23,413 bases of DNA. Source: a crenarchaeote SCGC AAA261-N23. Lineage in GTDB: Archaea; Thermoproteota; Thermoprotei; Gearchaeales; Gearchaeaceae. Every line of letters begins with the position of its first letter. Position 1 is the first letter of the stretch. The DNA lies in contig AQVQ01000015.1 in NCBI GenBank assembly GCA_000375685.1, forward strand, positions 1 through 23,413, in the 5' to 3' direction. Under the pieces are notes generated by a model. The model did no database searches and had not been told where the DNA came from. It saw only the letters and a list, made by a program, of their open reading frames with translations. The position numbers were made by a program, and so were the translations under genes. Positions 6,785 through 15,041 of this stretch are shown in pieces.

Positions 6785-6898
6785 TTCCCAACTTTTTAAG
6801 AGTCTCATATAAAATCGATTTTTCTCTTGTTAATGAGATTGAGTTCAGTTATTTTCTCCTCAATATTCTACTTATCTTCTTTTAAAGAGATAGTAATC

Positions 6899-6907
6899 TT
6901 TATAAAG
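6899..6907 (+). promoter_or_regulatory. TATA box of the PPOX-type gene
   Basis: TTTATAAAG, 22-30 bases before the ATG at 6929. This spacing supports 6929 over the upstream in-frame ATG at 6827, which would put the TATA box inside the gene. Confidence 0.55.
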
Positions 6908-6928
6908 TTCATAATCTACTCACATAAC

Positions 6929-7315
6929 ATGATTACATTGTCCGAAAGGGCAATAAAGTTACTTTTGGATAGAAATTTTGGCGTAATAGCTACTGTTAAA
7001 GAAGACGGTTTTCCTCATGTTACACCAGTGTGGGTTGATACCGATGGCAAATACGTTTTAATAAATACGACAGAAAATAGAAAGAAGATAAAAATAATCA
7101 GGAAAAATCCTAAAGTAGGCTTAACAGTGATTGATAATTCTGACCCATACAATAGGGTTTGTATAGAAGGAGAAGTTGAAGAAATAACTTTTGAAGGTGC
7201 AGAAGAACATATCGATAAACTTGCTAAGAAATATTTAAATGTGGATAGATATCCATGGCGTAGACCTGGAGATAAGAGGGTTATAATAAAAATTAAACCT
7301 TTAAGAGAATACTAA
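6929..7315 (+). CDS. PPOX-class flavin/F420-dependent oxidoreductase
   Basis: A split beta-barrel protein of the pyridoxamine-5'-phosphate-oxidase-like class, binding FMN or F420 as a dimer; substrate unknown. Seen in 128 residues: ALxxLL-like opening (RAIKLLLDRNFGVIATV), KEDGFPHVTPVWVDTDG, TTENRKKIKIIRKNPKVGLTV, VCIEGEVEEIT, and the tail RYPWRRPGDKRVIIKIKP. I chose ATG 6929 because it gives the normal family N-terminus and a leaderless start; the open frame continues to 6827 but those residues are hydrophobic low-complexity sequence covering the promoter. Its last four bases overlap the stop of the convergent UPF0282 gene. Confidence 0.85.
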   Translation: MITLSERAIKLLLDRNFGVIATVKEDGFPHVTPVWVDTDGKYVLINTTENRKKIKIIRKNPKVGLTVIDNSDPYNRVCIEGEVEEITFEGAEEHIDKLAKKYLNVDRYPWRRPGDKRVIIKIKPLREY

Positions 7316-8283
7316 ATTTCTTCTCTAAAAATAGGAGGCAATCCTTCCCTTTTCTTTATCCATTCTTCAAACTCCTTTTTCGGGGGATACATTTCATAAA
7401 GATCTTTTCTTATAGATTCGAGCATTTCTTTTTCCTTTCCCATAAATTCTGAAATAATAAAAACATTGCAATCATGATTTAAAGCATGTTTTCTTATCTC
7501 TTCTATCAAAACCAGGGAATCCTTACTTCTAAGAAGATGATGATCTACAATAATATTTTTGATATATTTTGTAAGATGCTTTAGATTATCAATTCCTTTT
7601 CGAAAGTTAGTATGAGAAACCTCATAGTTCACTAGATACAACGGTGGCCCGCTTATTATCAAGTAATCAGGTTTCTCTTTTTCTATTATTTTTAATGCTT
7701 TTTCATTCATTGGTCCTTCTGTGTCTGATGCAAATACTAACTTTTCGTCTTCGTCTTTTATTATAAACATTACAACATAGCCTAACGGTGTAAATTCTTC
7801 TCCATGAAAAACGGGTTCTGAAAACTTTATTTCCGTTTTACCTACTTTGAAACTAGAATTGTCGCATATTCTAAATCTTATGTTGTATTTTTGCAATGAT
7901 TTGACGAATTGTTTACCTCTATTCCTCTGACTATTATTAATGTTGTTTTCAGGATCTTTTGTAAAAACAAGTTTATTTTTATAAATTCTTTCAGCACTTA
8001 AACTATCAGCGAAGGTCCATTCATTGTCTATGTTATCGAAAAAAGGTGTAAAATGATCGTAATGATAATGAGATACAAGAACGAGATCGCATTTTTCAGC
8101 TTCCTTCTCTATAAGCTTCCTTCCTTCATATAATTTTTCGTATTCTAAATAGTGAGGATAAAGACCAAACCTTTTGCCCAAGGCAATTCCTGGGTCAATA
8201 AGTATTCTTGCATCATTAGTTTCTATAGTTGTGCATAAAGATCTTGTTCCCAATGTTTCCCCTGCAAGAATTTTTATCCTCAA
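7312..8283 (-). CDS. UPF0282 family metallo-beta-lactamase-fold hydrolase
   Basis: Predicted metal-dependent hydrolase of the archaeal UPF0282 family; the substrate is not known. In 323 residues: GETLGTRSLCTTIETNDARILIDPGIALG, the metal motif SHYHYDHFTPF, the family signature TKDPENNINNSQRNRG, the later ligands around FHGEEFTPLGYV and FASDTEGP, and IIVDHHLLRS. The start is TTG at 8283, overlapping the DUF354 stop in TTGA, so it is translated from the same message as the two upstream genes. The usual MBL HxHxDH core is present as HYHYDH, so it is probably active. Confidence 0.87.
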   Translation of the reverse strand: MRIKILAGETLGTRSLCTTIETNDARILIDPGIALGKRFGLYPHYLEYEKLYEGRKLIEKEAEKCDLVLVSHYHYDHFTPFFDNIDNEWTFADSLSAERIYKNKLVFTKDPENNINNSQRNRGKQFVKSLQKYNIRFRICDNSSFKVGKTEIKFSEPVFHGEEFTPLGYVVMFIIKDEDEKLVFASDTEGPMNEKALKIIEKEKPDYLIISGPPLYLVNYEVSHTNFRKGIDNLKHLTKYIKNIIVDHHLLRSKDSLVLIEEIRKHALNHDCNVFIISEFMGKEKEMLESIRKDLYEMYPPKKEFEEWIKKREGLPPIFREEI

Positions 8284-9251
8284 CTTACTAACTGAGGAAA
8301 TTCCTTCTTTAATATTTCATCGAATATATCAAGAGGATCTTCCAATTTGTTATACAAAATTTCTTTTCTTTTCTTTGGGTTCGATAAGAAGGATTTGACC
8401 TCTCTTATTATCATTTCTTTGTTTGTTAAGTGAAGCATTAAGCCTTCTCTAGCGTATTTTTCATACATTTTTTGAAGAACAGGAAAGTAATCAATAACTA
8501 GAGGAACGCCACACAAAATTGCTTCTCCTACTATAGTACCAGTAGCTATTACAATATCACATTTGTGCAACAAGCTTTGAACATCTAAGAATTTACCTTT
8601 GTACCTCTCTATAGGAATAAGATTAATTTCTTTTTCAAATTTCTTCAATTCGTTTACCAAATTTAGAAATGTATCATGATTTGATTCTATATGTGATGCA
8701 TAATAAGCAGGGTCTCTTACTAAAACGGTTATCTTGTTTTCATCAAATCCTAATTTATTTAGTATATTATAATCAACTTTATGTCTTCTTAACCAAGTTA
8801 CTTGCGTTAATCCTTCATATTCAATAACCCTTTCTGCCCCATATTTCTTAAATTCATTTCCACAATTTTCTGGTACTATCATTAAAGTTGTTAAAGGGCA
8901 TACCAGCTTTGCAACATATATCGATTCAGGCGTATCATTGAAATCAAAGATTGGTATCCCAGCTTGGAAAGCGATTCTCGACGCTTCTACACTTCCGTGG
9001 TTTATCAGTGCATTGGGCTTTTTTTCTAAAAACCAATCCAATAAGAGCTTTGTTCTTTCAACACTGAATATAAGTTTTTCAATTAAATTTGTCCCATGCC
9101 TTCCTATAATATCAGCCTTGATTCCTATATTTTTCATAGTAGTTACTGATTCAGAATATTGCCTAGTTGTGGCTATGCAATTGTATCTTTCCATAAAGTA
9201 TTTGAAAAAAATTGCTTGCTTTGCTGTCAAAAAATCTATCCAGAAAGTCAT
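8280..9251 (-). CDS. DUF354 family protein (GT-B glycosyltransferase-like fold)
   Basis: Archaeal DUF354 proteins resemble GT-B glycosyltransferases/UDP-sugar epimerases; no reaction is established. Seen in 323 residues: the opening FWIDFLTAKQAIFFKYF, ATTRQYSE, the basic loop DIIGRHG, ALINHGSVEASRIAFQAGIPIFDFNDTPE in the middle, and IVIATGTIVGEAILCGVPLVIDYFP, the GT-B-like C-terminal donor-site segment. It overlaps the geranylgeranyl reductase stop (ATGA at 9248-9251) and the UPF0282 start. Grouping with a lipid reductase suggests, but does not prove, a role in membrane lipid or cell-surface glycan chemistry. Confidence 0.82.
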   Translation of the reverse strand: MTFWIDFLTAKQAIFFKYFMERYNCIATTRQYSESVTTMKNIGIKADIIGRHGTNLIEKLIFSVERTKLLLDWFLEKKPNALINHGSVEASRIAFQAGIPIFDFNDTPESIYVAKLVCPLTTLMIVPENCGNEFKKYGAERVIEYEGLTQVTWLRRHKVDYNILNKLGFDENKITVLVRDPAYYASHIESNHDTFLNLVNELKKFEKEINLIPIERYKGKFLDVQSLLHKCDIVIATGTIVGEAILCGVPLVIDYFPVLQKMYEKYAREGLMLHLTNKEMIIREVKSFLSNPKKRKEILYNKLEDPLDIFDEILKKEFPQLVS

Positions 9252-10303
9252 TTTGAAGATAATATATTGATAATTTTCTTACTTAAGTTTATATCCTTTA
9301 GTAACTTTAACATCTTAAATATACTAGGAATTTTAGCTTCTAAAAATATTTCAATCAATGTTCTTGTATCCAACGTCTTTATTGCTTTTATAAGTTCCTC
9401 TTTACTCATCCCAAACCAGAAATTCAACAACTTTACTCCAGTTTTAAGCTTTTTATAATAGGTCTTGTTGAATATTTCTTCATAGTTTTCTTTAAAAGCA
9501 TACTTACCTGCAAAAAGGGCAAATCTTATTCCTTCACCGCTTATTGGCATGACCATGCCAGCAGAATCTCCAGCTACTACTATGTTTCCGATCTTTAACT
9601 TATCTAGTGGCCCAAGTGCTGGAAAACCTGCTCCTTCTAATTTACTAATTGTTTCAACTTCAAATTTTTTAAGGAATCTTGATAGTCTTGTTTCAAGTTC
9701 TTTTTTATTACTTATATGCCCGCCTATTCCAAAATTGCATTTATTCTTTCCGTAAGGGAATATCCAAGCATAGCCTAATTTAAACAAGCTAATATACAGA
9801 GTATCCTCCCTTATTTTATCAGTTCTTCCATAACCTCTAAAGGCAGGTGCGAGTTTATAACCGTTGTAATTAAGTCCTTCTCTTCTAGCTAGAAAAGACA
9901 AGTATCCTGCAGCATCTATTACCAAGTCATATTTTTTCGTATCAAATTTTTCAACAAAAGTTTTCCTGTAGAACTTAGCACCGTTTTGAACCGCTTCTCT
10001 CATTATTTCTTCTAAGAAAAATGACTTTTGAACAGTATAACCAAAATAAGGCTTAGTCTCAGTCTCTATAAGAAACTCGTCTTCATAATAAACTTCAACC
10101 TTGTCAACGTAATTCAAGATACTCTTGCTTTCTTCAGGTTTAAAGTAAACGAATTTAAAACCTTCATTAAATATAGCTTCTCCACAAGGCTTCTTTGCCA
10201 GAATGCTTTCCTTTTCATATATTTCAACATGATGACCCTCTTTTGATGCCCAGTAAGCAGCATTAGCTCCTGCAGGTCCAGCCCCAATTATAGCTATCTT
10301 CAT
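9248..10303 (-). CDS. Geranylgeranyl reductase family flavoprotein
   Basis: FAD enzyme that saturates the isoprenoid double bonds of archaeal ether lipids at the membrane surface. Seen: dinucleotide-binding IAIIGAGPAGANAAYWASKEGH with IYEKE at the end of the second strand, KKPCGEAIF, YDLVIDAAG, and GDSAGMVMPISGEGIRFAL, the conserved FAD-closing motif of this family. With the ATG at 10303 it is 351 residues, somewhat shorter than many archaeal homologues. An in-frame ATG at 10372 would add 23 residues, but they are the translated T-arm and leader of tRNA-Met and should be excluded. First of three overlapping minus-strand genes, 39 bp downstream of the tRNA, so read-through from the tRNA promoter is possible. 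Confidence 0.88.
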   Translation of the reverse strand: MKIAIIGAGPAGANAAYWASKEGHHVEIYEKESILAKKPCGEAIFNEGFKFVYFKPEESKSILNYVDKVEVYYEDEFLIETETKPYFGYTVQKSFFLEEIMREAVQNGAKFYRKTFVEKFDTKKYDLVIDAAGYLSFLARREGLNYNGYKLAPAFRGYGRTDKIREDTLYISLFKLGYAWIFPYGKNKCNFGIGGHISNKKELETRLSRFLKKFEVETISKLEGAGFPALGPLDKLKIGNIVVAGDSAGMVMPISGEGIRFALFAGKYAFKENYEEIFNKTYYKKLKTGVKLLNFWFGMSKEELIKAIKTLDTRTLIEIFLEAKIPSIFKMLKLLKDINLSKKIINILSSK

Positions 10304-10342
10304 AGTTAATATAGTTCGAATTTTAGCTGTATCATATTCATA

Positions 10343-10443
10343 TGCCGGGGCCGGGATTTGAACCCGGGGCACCGGATTTCACGCATGCCTGCCCCTTCAT
10401 GCATTATGAGTCCGGCATCCTAACCAGGCTAGATGACCCCGGC
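10343..10443 (-). tRNA. Elongator tRNA-Met (CAT) with a 27-nt intron
   Basis: On the minus strand: acceptor GCCGGGG/CCCCGGC with discriminator A, D-stem ATCT/GGAT, anticodon stem CCGGA/TCCGG with loop CTCATAA (anticodon CAT), T-stem CCGGG/CCCGG with loop TTCAAAT. CCA is not encoded. The mature length is 74. The absence of the initiator hallmarks (the GGG/CCC anticodon stem) makes it elongator tRNA-Met; tRNA-Ile2 also has CAT, but the GCCGGGG acceptor favours Met. Confidence 0.93.
10378..10404 (-). other. Archaeal tRNA intron, canonical position 37/38
   Basis: Exon 1 ends ...CTCATA and exon 2 begins ATCCGG, so the intron lies one base 3' of the anticodon. Intron arms TGCATG and CATGCG pair (one T-G wobble), as expected for the helix of a bulge-helix-bulge site cut by the splicing endonuclease. 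The exact cut can shift by one base because of repeated A residues. Confidence 0.85.
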
Positions 10444-10449
10444 AAACTA

Positions 10450-12330
10450 TTATTTACTAAATATTTTTTCATAATTTAATTTTAATGAAGGATCCTGAGC
10501 AACTTCAATTCTACATAGTTTTTCTATTTCCTCTAAAGTAGGAGACTTTACCTCAAAGGCTGAAAAGTTATTCTGAAAACTTTCTAAAGTCTTAATTAAA
10601 TGTTGTTTGCTTGGTATAGTTATTCCTAATTGAGCTTTCATTGTACCACCTCTAAGTATTATATTTTTGAAGAACTTGGGGGCTGTTTCATTTAATTGAT
10701 TGAATAATTCCTTTACAGTACCTTTTCCCATAATTCTTTCAATTTCCCTGCTTACTTTATCTAGGATTATAGATGCAAACCTGAAATCTATTACACCTTC
10801 TTCCTTTATGAAGGAAAATTTTGTAGCATACCTAAAGAAAATAAAGAATACTTCTTTAGCGTTTTCTTTGTTCTTGATGTAGCTATAAATCTCTTGTTCT
10901 TCCATTGCTTTGCTAAAAATTAAATCGCTTAAACTTCTTGTTCTATCATATTCCCTTCTTAAATCTTCTACAAGTTTTTCTATTATATACTCAATAATTT
11001 CAACATCCATACTTTCTGTTTGTTTGCTGTAGGATCTCACAAGTAAATCAAAATCAATAACATCGAACTCTTTAGGATCATTCAAATATAAGTTTTTCTT
11101 CTCCTTAATTAAAAACTGAGTTAAATAGTTTTTAATTATGTCGTTTCCATGTATTAGTATTAATCCCCTTATTGGGCTTCTTTGAACTAGTTTTATATAT
11201 TCACCAACAGTTCCGTGCTCATTTATCTCAACAAGTTGAATGTTACATTTCCTTCCTAAAGCAATACCGTTGAAGTCTATCAGTTCTCCTCTTTTAGAAT
11301 TCAAAATTTTCTTAGCCAAAGTTTTATCTTCGACTTTGCCTGTAAAAAGTATCATTGATCTATCGTCCATTATTGTATTTTGTACGTAAATCAGGCTTGG
11401 TCCGTGTTTAAGGTTAGCAGAGGTCGTCATTATAATACATGGTTTATCTGAAGTTAGCAAGCTTTTGCGCATATCATCATTTACACTTTTAATTATTCCA
11501 GAACGCCTTGCATTGATGTAATAATCTTTTAAGTATCCTCTAAGCTTCCCAACATATCTATCATAAATATTCATGACATCTTTTATGCTTCCGTCGACGT
11601 AAATTGGTACATAAGGCATATCATTTAATATCATTTTGTAAGCTAAGAACGTTGCTATTTCTTGTGCTCTTCCTGCTGCTGGCATAGGCATAACAATTTT
11701 CCCTTTTATTTTAATTACATTTGTTACGAGATTTGCTATCTTAGAAGCACTTTCAATAAAGCTTTCTTCTCCTAAGGTAAAGTTACTTTCAGAAATAGCT
11801 AAATCTATCTCTTGATAACCTAAAGAAATATTACCCGCCAGAGGAAGATTACCTAAACTGATATCTCCTGTATAAAAAAGGTTGTGTGAATCTATCTTAA
11901 ACAGATAAGAAAAAGCACCAAGTAAATGACCTGCACTAATTGGCTGAACCTTAATATTTTCATTTATTTTGATTATATCCCCTTCTCCCAAGATCGTAAC
12001 ATCATTTAAAACTTCTTCTATCTCTTTCTGTGGTATCCTGTATTTCGATTTAATCTCTAAACTTCCTAGAGTTATCTTCCCTATTTCCTTTGTAGGTTCG
12101 CTCATGTATATTTTTGCTTCAGGGAATTTTCTTTTAAGTATAGTTATTCCTCCTATATGGTCTGCATGAGCATGTGATATGAATATATGTTTTACCTCTA
12201 CATCTATTTTATCAAAAGGAGGCATTTCATATTGAAAACCACAATCTAATACAATCCCTTCTTTATTATGGCTAATTACTATCAAATTCGGCTTACCTAT
12301 AGTACAACCACCGATGAATTTGAGTTCCAT
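10450..12330 (-). CDS. Beta-CASP family metallo-nuclease with a C-terminal extension
   Basis: Metallo-beta-lactamase/beta-CASP protein of the CPSF73/RNase J superfamily, expected to cleave RNA with two metals. Seen: HAHADH (53-58), SAGHLLGA (His135), FYTGDIS (Asp156), and the beta-CASP motifs SESNFTLGEE (Glu181), the PAAGRAQEIATFL helix (218-229), EINEHGTVGEYI (His372) and LIHGND (His394), so all catalytic positions appear present. It lacks the N-terminal KH domains of aCPSF1. After about residue 430, roughly 195 residues of mainly helical sequence (for example EIIEYIIEKLVEDLRREYDR) match nothing I know. Start ATG at 12330 with a TATA-like CTTTAATT 27-35 bases upstream. The stop is 6 bp from tRNA-Met, whose promoter must lie within this gene's end. 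Confidence 0.85.
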   Translation of the reverse strand: MELKFIGGCTIGKPNLIVISHNKEGIVLDCGFQYEMPPFDKIDVEVKHIFISHAHADHIGGITILKRKFPEAKIYMSEPTKEIGKITLGSLEIKSKYRIPQKEIEEVLNDVTILGEGDIIKINENIKVQPISAGHLLGAFSYLFKIDSHNLFYTGDISLGNLPLAGNISLGYQEIDLAISESNFTLGEESFIESASKIANLVTNVIKIKGKIVMPMPAAGRAQEIATFLAYKMILNDMPYVPIYVDGSIKDVMNIYDRYVGKLRGYLKDYYINARRSGIIKSVNDDMRKSLLTSDKPCIIMTTSANLKHGPSLIYVQNTIMDDRSMILFTGKVEDKTLAKKILNSKRGELIDFNGIALGRKCNIQLVEINEHGTVGEYIKLVQRSPIRGLILIHGNDIIKNYLTQFLIKEKKNLYLNDPKEFDVIDFDLLVRSYSKQTESMDVEIIEYIIEKLVEDLRREYDRTRSLSDLIFSKAMEEQEIYSYIKNKENAKEVFFIFFRYATKFSFIKEEGVIDFRFASIILDKVSREIERIMGKGTVKELFNQLNETAPKFFKNIILRGGTMKAQLGITIPSKQHLIKTLESFQNNFSAFEVKSPTLEEIEKLCRIEVAQDPSLKLNYEKIFSK

Positions 12331-12389
12331 AATAATTAATACTATCTAGCTACAATAATTAAAGTTAACTTAGAAAAATGTTTTAGAAA

Positions 12390-13442
12390 CTATGCTCTTA
12401 TAATTTCGCTAGCAGCTTTTCTTAATCTATTCATTATAGTCAATCCGATTCCAAATTCATGAAATCCCTCTGCAATTATAACATCTACATTGCTTTCGAG
12501 CATTCTAATTCTTGAGAAAAGATTATAAGCTACTACAAACAAATTGTCCTTCGGCCCAAGTATTCCCTTTTCAATATCTTCTATTCCAATTTTCTCGATT
12601 GTTTCTTTACAAGCTAGTAAACCAACCTTCAATCCTTCATTCTTATTCTCATTTATAATCTTTTTAATGACTTCGATTTTTTTCTCTTCTTCTCCTTCAA
12701 CTAAAATTAATGGCTTTATTGGCGCATAGTGTCTATATTTCACACCTGGAGAAGGTATTTTTACTTTTTCTAAATCCATTTTAAAACCTTTAGCAAACTC
12801 TGGAATTTTAATTTCTCCTATAACCTTTTCGATAACTTCCACAGGCAAAGCTCCAGGTCTTAAAAGTACTGGTGGATTTTGAGTTAGATCTATCACTGTC
12901 GATTCAACACCAAAAAGAGTTCTTCCTCCATCTATTATAACCTCTACCTCATTTCCTAGATCATCTATTACATGTTTTGCAGTAGTTGGACTAGGTCTTC
13001 CCGATTTATTAGCGCTAGGTGCAGCGATTGGTGTTAGAGATTGCTTTATCAATTCTAAAGCTATGGGATGCATTGGACATCTTACAGAAACTGTATCCAA
13101 TCCAGCTGAAGTTTCCTTAGCTATTTTGTCATTTCTCTTTAAAACGATAGTTAAAGGTCCTGGCCAAAATTTTCTTGCAATATCGTAGGCCTTTTCAGGA
13201 ATATCGACTGCGACTTCTTCAAGCTGTTCTATTCTATAGATATGAACTATTATCGGATTATCGATAGGTCTATTTTTTGCTTTAAAAATTTTCAATACGG
13301 CGGAAGAATTGGTAGCATCTGCCCCCAATCCATAAACTGTTTCTGTAGGAAATGCAACCAAATTTCCTTTTTTTATTTCTTCAGCTGCAATTTTTATTTT
13401 CTCTAAATTTGGATTTATCGGATTTACTTTTATAATTCTCAA
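12390..13442 (-). CDS. L-threonylcarbamoyladenylate synthase (Sua5 form)
   Basis: Makes threonylcarbamoyl-AMP from threonine, bicarbonate and ATP, the first step of the universal t6A37 tRNA modification. In 350 residues: YrdC domain (about 10-205) with GNLVAFPTETVYGLGADA, FKAKNRPIDNPIIVHI, FWPGPLTIVL, SVRCPMHP, PIAAPSANKSGRPSPT and STVIDL; a linker SPGVKYRHYAP (the conserved Sua5 loop that closes the active site); and a C-terminal Sua5 domain (about 240-350) ending GFHEFGIGLTIMNRLRKAAS. Length and architecture are those of Sua5 and not of the short TsaC. It lies 59 bp upstream of the beta-CASP gene on the same strand. Confidence 0.95.
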   Translation of the reverse strand: MRIIKVNPINPNLEKIKIAAEEIKKGNLVAFPTETVYGLGADATNSSAVLKIFKAKNRPIDNPIIVHIYRIEQLEEVAVDIPEKAYDIARKFWPGPLTIVLKRNDKIAKETSAGLDTVSVRCPMHPIALELIKQSLTPIAAPSANKSGRPSPTTAKHVIDDLGNEVEVIIDGGRTLFGVESTVIDLTQNPPVLLRPGALPVEVIEKVIGEIKIPEFAKGFKMDLEKVKIPSPGVKYRHYAPIKPLILVEGEEEKKIEVIKKIINENKNEGLKVGLLACKETIEKIGIEDIEKGILGPKDNLFVVAYNLFSRIRMLESNVDVIIAEGFHEFGIGLTIMNRLRKAASEIIRA

Positions 13443-13490
13443 TTTAACTATTAATTATCCAAATATCCTCTCTTTAAATTTTGCCTTTAA

Positions 13491-13499
13491 AAATATTTA
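13491..13499 (+). promoter_or_regulatory. TATA box for tRNA-Pro
   Basis: AAATATTTA, 32-40 bases before the first base of the mature tRNA, preceded by CCTTTAA as a BRE-like stretch. The spacing predicts a few bases of 5' leader for RNase P. Confidence 0.45.
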
Positions 13500-13530
13500 T
13501 ACGATACTCAAACTTATACTATTTAGTTTA

Positions 13531-13605
13531 GGGGTCGTAGTTCAGCTTGGTTAGAATGCGCGGCTTGGGACCGCGTGGTCCCAGGTTCAAATCCTGGCGA
13601 CCCCA
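13531..13605 (+). tRNA. tRNA-Pro (TGG)
   Basis: Acceptor GGGGTCG/CGACCCC with discriminator A, D-stem GTTC/GAAT, anticodon stem CGCGG/CCGCG with loop CTTGGGA (anticodon TGG), variable loop TGGTC, T-stem CCAGG/CCTGG with loop TTCAAAT. It is 75 nt, has no intron, and CCA is not encoded. It converges on the 5S rRNA gene with 32 bp between. Confidence 0.96.
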
Positions 13606-13637
13606 TAAATTTGTTACATAAGAAGACTTATTTTGAA

Positions 13638-13763
13638 GCCCCGCCGACTTAGCTAACTTCGCACGGCCTTTCGGACCGTACTACAGTTAGCTACGGAAGG
13701 CGGTTTAACTTCCGAGTTCGGAAAGGGATCGGGTGGTTCCCGCCCCCTATGGCCGGCGTGGGC
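13638..13763 (-). rRNA. rrf: 5S ribosomal RNA
   Basis: On the minus strand the gene opens GCCCACGCCGGC and closes GTCGGCGGGGC; these ends pair over 11 bp with one bulged A, forming helix I. The loop B/C region CCGAACTCGGAAGTTAAACC is the diagnostic 5S segment. Helices IV/V with GTACGGTCC-GAAA-GGCCGTGC follow. It is about 126 nt, typical for crenarchaea. No 16S or 23S gene is in the window, fitting the unlinked 5S arrangement of crenarchaea. Ends are set by helix I and may be off by 1-3 bases. Confidence 0.93.
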
Positions 13764-13786
13764 AAGATAATTTTTAATTAACTCCT

Positions 13787-13796
13787 ATTTAAATTT
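13787..13796 (-). promoter_or_regulatory. TATA box of the 5S rRNA gene
   Basis: AATTTAAATA on the minus strand, 24-33 bases before the 5S 5' end at 13763. Confidence 0.5.
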
Positions 13797-13856
13797 TGTC
13801 TCTTTAATTTATAAATCAGTTAATCAATTAATTAATCAGGTAATTTAGGTGAGGTT

Positions 13857-15041
13857 ATGACGACGGTAGTAAATACAATAATGGTAGCTATTTTCAATCA
13901 GATATTTCCTTCTTCTCAAACGAATGACTTTTATTCCTTCCTTTTATCCCTATTTTATTTCTTAATATTCATAATGTTCTTTGTAAGTATGCTATTTCCA
14001 GGTTTCCAATTGAGCCTATTCACATCCTTTTCGCTTAGAAGAATTGGGGATAAAATAGTGGTTTTAGATGAATTAGATCTTAAGAGTAAAAAAACCTTAG
14101 CTGATCAATTGAAAAAGTTTGGTGCAGATAGTGAAAAGCTAAATGAACATATAAAAGAGCTTACTGAATTTTTTGAAATTAGTCCCGTTGATCGTGATCC
14201 TTCTGGTATATTGAACAGACTAGAATACATATTAGATGTTGCTAGATACAGATTCAGAAGCTTAATAAAACTCTATGCACCTAAAGTGGATGAAAACGCA
14301 CTTTCTACTTTAGAAGATACAGCAAGCATTGCCCAAGTAATTCATTTAATAAACAGAATAGCTAAGCATTATTATAATCTAGCAAAGAAATTCAAAAATT
14401 ATTATATAGCACAGCAAGTTGAATTTATTCTTCCTTTTCTAATAGATATGGCTAAAAGCTATTTTAGGGCCTTACCTGCGACTACATTAGAAGTGCCAAT
14501 AGGAGATGGAATAGGGCCAATGGTTATTGCAAGAATGTATAGAGAATTTGGAGTTAATGAGGTTAAAGATGTTGGAAATGAAATGGTCGTTGGCGAAGCT
14601 GTATTCCAAAATAGAAAGTTAATTTTGTTGAAGGCTTCAGGACCTGCTGGAAGAGTAGGAAAGCCGGGTGCAGCTGTAAGGCAGATTGTAAAGTCTATGG
14701 AGGGCAAAATAAATTTGATAGTTACAATAGATGCAGCTTTAAAGCTTGAAGGAGAGGAAACAGGAGAGATAGCTCAAGGTGTAGGTGCAGCAATTGGTGA
14801 TCCTGGTCCTGAAAAATATAAGATTGAGGAAAGCGCTTTAGAATACAGAATACCCTTAGTTGCAATAATAATTAAGCAAGGCTTCAATGATGCAATTTCT
14901 CCTATGATAAAAACAATAGCTGATAAAGCAGATGAAGTGATAAACAGAGTTAAAAATTTAGTCTTAGAAACAGTCCCAGAGGGAGGGGTCGCTTTGATAG
15001 TAGGTATTGGAAATACATTAGGGGTGGGTAATGCAGCATGA
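13857..15041 (+). CDS. DUF1512-like membrane-anchored protein
   Basis: An archaeal protein of 394 residues that I assign to DUF1512 from its overall pattern; function unknown. One or two hydrophobic segments at about 22-55 (SLFYFLIFIMFFVSMLFPGFQL) anchor it, followed by a helical region (about 70-200) and a C-terminal alpha/beta domain with GDGIGPMVIARMY, LILLKASGPAGRVGKPG, LIVTIDAALKLEGEETGEIAQGVGAAIGDPGPEKYKIEE and GVALIVGIGNTLGVGN. The glycine-rich loops suggest nucleotide or phosphate binding, which is inference. A Shine-Dalgarno-like GGTGAGG ends 2 bases before the ATG, and a TATA box (ATTTATAAAT, 13807-13816) lies 41-50 bases upstream, so this gene may have a leader. It overlaps the next gene in ATGA. 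Confidence 0.7.
   Translation: MTTVVNTIMVAIFNQIFPSSQTNDFYSFLLSLFYFLIFIMFFVSMLFPGFQLSLFTSFSLRRIGDKIVVLDELDLKSKKTLADQLKKFGADSEKLNEHIKELTEFFEISPVDRDPSGILNRLEYILDVARYRFRSLIKLYAPKVDENALSTLEDTASIAQVIHLINRIAKHYYNLAKKFKNYYIAQQVEFILPFLIDMAKSYFRALPATTLEVPIGDGIGPMVIARMYREFGVNEVKDVGNEMVVGEAVFQNRKLILLKASGPAGRVGKPGAAVRQIVKSMEGKINLIVTIDAALKLEGEETGEIAQGVGAAIGDPGPEKYKIEESALEYRIPLVAIIIKQGFNDAISPMIKTIADKADEVINRVKNLVLETVPEGGVALIVGIGNTLGVGNAA

Noticed and set aside
6827..6928. Longer N-terminus for the PPOX-type protein
   Set aside because: It would include the TATA box at 6899-6907 and adds hydrophobic residues absent from the family; ATG 6929 fits a leaderless start.
10304..10372. N-terminal extension of geranylgeranyl reductase (MPRVQIPAPAYEY...)
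   Set aside because: Part of this open frame is the translated T-arm of tRNA-Met (10343 onward); the conserved flavoprotein start is the ATG at 10303.
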